Assembly: GCA_023427125.1 (NCBI GenBank)
Contig: JAEZBP010000320.1
Span: 1 to 5,705, forward strand
DNA length: 5,705 nt
Source of the DNA: Pseudomonadota bacterium
GTDB lineage: Bacteria; Myxococcota_A; Polyangia; Polyangiales; Sandaracinaceae
Direction of reading: 5' to 3'
Shown here: piece by piece, positions 5,346-5,705 of the stretch
Layout: each line of letters starts with the position of its first letter
How positions within the stretch are numbered: position 1 is the stretch's first letter
Notes under the pieces: model-generated
The model's database searches: none
The model's input: the letters and a program-made list of their open reading frames with translations, nothing else
Told to the model about the DNA's origin: nothing
Position numbers and translations under genes: made by a program

Positions 5346-5705
5346 ACCGCACCTCCGATCGACGGCGCGCACGTCAACGAAGCGTGCGACTCATCGGGCT
5401 CGCTCGCTCCGACCGCGAAGAGCACGGCCGCGCTCACCGCGAGCGCTCCAGCCGTGACGAAGAGCCCGATCGCGGCGTCCTCGGCGGCGTGTCCGTCGGC
5501 CCAGTCGTCCTCGCACGCGCTCAGGCGCGTGCCGAGCTCCGGGAGGCAGTCGTTCGAGGCGAACCTCTGCGCGTGCCCCTCGCGTATCCCCATCGCGACG
5601 CCGGCGCTCACGACCGCGAGCGCCGCCACGCCGGCGACGATGCCGCCGGTGATCCACAGCGGATCCCGCGCGCCCGCCGGCGCAGGCGCCGGGGCCGGCG
5701 CGACG
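5327..5705 (-). CDS. Two-helix membrane protein, C-terminal part (right-edge truncated)
   Basis: The reverse-strand frame is open to the right edge and ends at TGA 5327-5329, giving 125 visible residues. It begins with an Ala-Pro repeat (APAPAPAPA, 2-10), then a hydrophobic helix (about 17-40), a soluble loop with two cysteines (C53, C64; about 41-76), a second hydrophobic helix (about 77-99) and a polar tail with C112 and C121 ending in AGRF. Myxobacterial proteins with a soluble N-terminal region (often TPR or PEGA), a Pro/Ala linker, two helices and a Gly-rich C-terminus ending in GRF have this architecture; I recall it as style and cannot see the N-terminal domain here. Function is unknown. 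The stop lies inside the next gene, overlapping it by 19 bp, and that gene's ribosome binding site lies within this coding sequence. A GTG at 5627-5629 is possible as a start but would cut into the first helix, so translation almost certainly begins beyond the window. Confidence 0.75.
   Translation of the reverse strand, partial: VAPAPAPAPAGARDPLWITGGIVAGVAALAVVSAGVAMGIREGHAQRFASNDCLPELGTRLSACEDDWADGHAAEDAAIGLFVTAGALAVSAAVLFAVGASEPDESHASLTCAPSIGGAVCAGRF
5352..5356 (-). promoter_or_regulatory. Shine-Dalgarno deciding the solenoid lipoprotein start
   Basis: GGAGG on the minus strand lies six bases before the ATG at 5345 and sits inside the last codons of the upstream membrane-protein gene. This is the usual arrangement for translational coupling. 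Confidence 0.85.

Noticed and set aside
3883..5352. Minus-strand 489-codon alternative frame over the solenoid lipoprotein gene
   Set aside because: The other minus-strand frame has a signal peptide, a GGAGG site and family motifs; this one is Arg-rich shadow.
5346..5372. Upstream GTG for the solenoid lipoprotein
   Set aside because: It would add nine residues containing charged residues before the signal peptide and would place the GGAGG inside the coding sequence.

Overview
The window is very GC-rich, with strong G/C bias at third codon positions. It carries short lipoprotein signal peptides followed by Asp/Ala/Gly-rich linkers, an Ala-Pro-rich two-helix membrane protein and a 'choice-of-anchor Q' beta-helix protein. 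This combination is typical of Myxococcota, probably the Polyangiales/Sandaracinaceae side. That placement is inferred from style and gene content, not from a marker gene. No rRNA, tRNA, CRISPR array, insertion sequence or phage gene is visible.

Layout, left to right. (1) Bases 1-370, minus strand: the N-terminal 123 codons of purN (GAR formyltransferase), cut by the left edge. (2) Bases 371-600: a divergent intergenic region with two small inverted repeats and a good Shine-Dalgarno for the next gene. (3) Bases 601-1233, plus strand: a small OmpA-domain lipoprotein whose linker is built from tandem 18-bp repeats. (4) Bases 1241-1284: a stem-loop at the convergent gene junction. (5) Bases 1269-2288, minus strand: a PA0069-family radical SAM protein related to spore photoproduct lyase. 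(6) Bases 2334-3854, minus strand: a right-handed parallel beta-helix lipoprotein with a choice-of-anchor Q C-terminus. (7) Bases 3855-3998: a non-coding gap with nested inverted repeats. (8) Bases 3999-5345, minus strand: a second predicted solenoid lipoprotein. (9) Bases 5327-5705, minus strand: the C-terminal part of a two-helix membrane protein, cut by the right edge.

The four minus-strand genes from 5705 down to 1269 run in one direction. The first two overlap by 19 bp and are probably translationally coupled. The next gap is 144 bp and the last is 45 bp. The first three look like cell-envelope or surface proteins. The radical SAM gene has its own ribosome binding site and a candidate LexA operator in the 45-bp gap, so it may be regulated separately. 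Its features (CX3CX2C with flanking tyrosines, a Cys in the conserved TD-C-YQP motif, a C-terminal QLPLF resembling a sliding-clamp-binding peptide, and the operator-like site) together suggest a clamp-associated, possibly damage-inducible DNA-repair enzyme. This is the most interesting hypothesis in the window and is untested.
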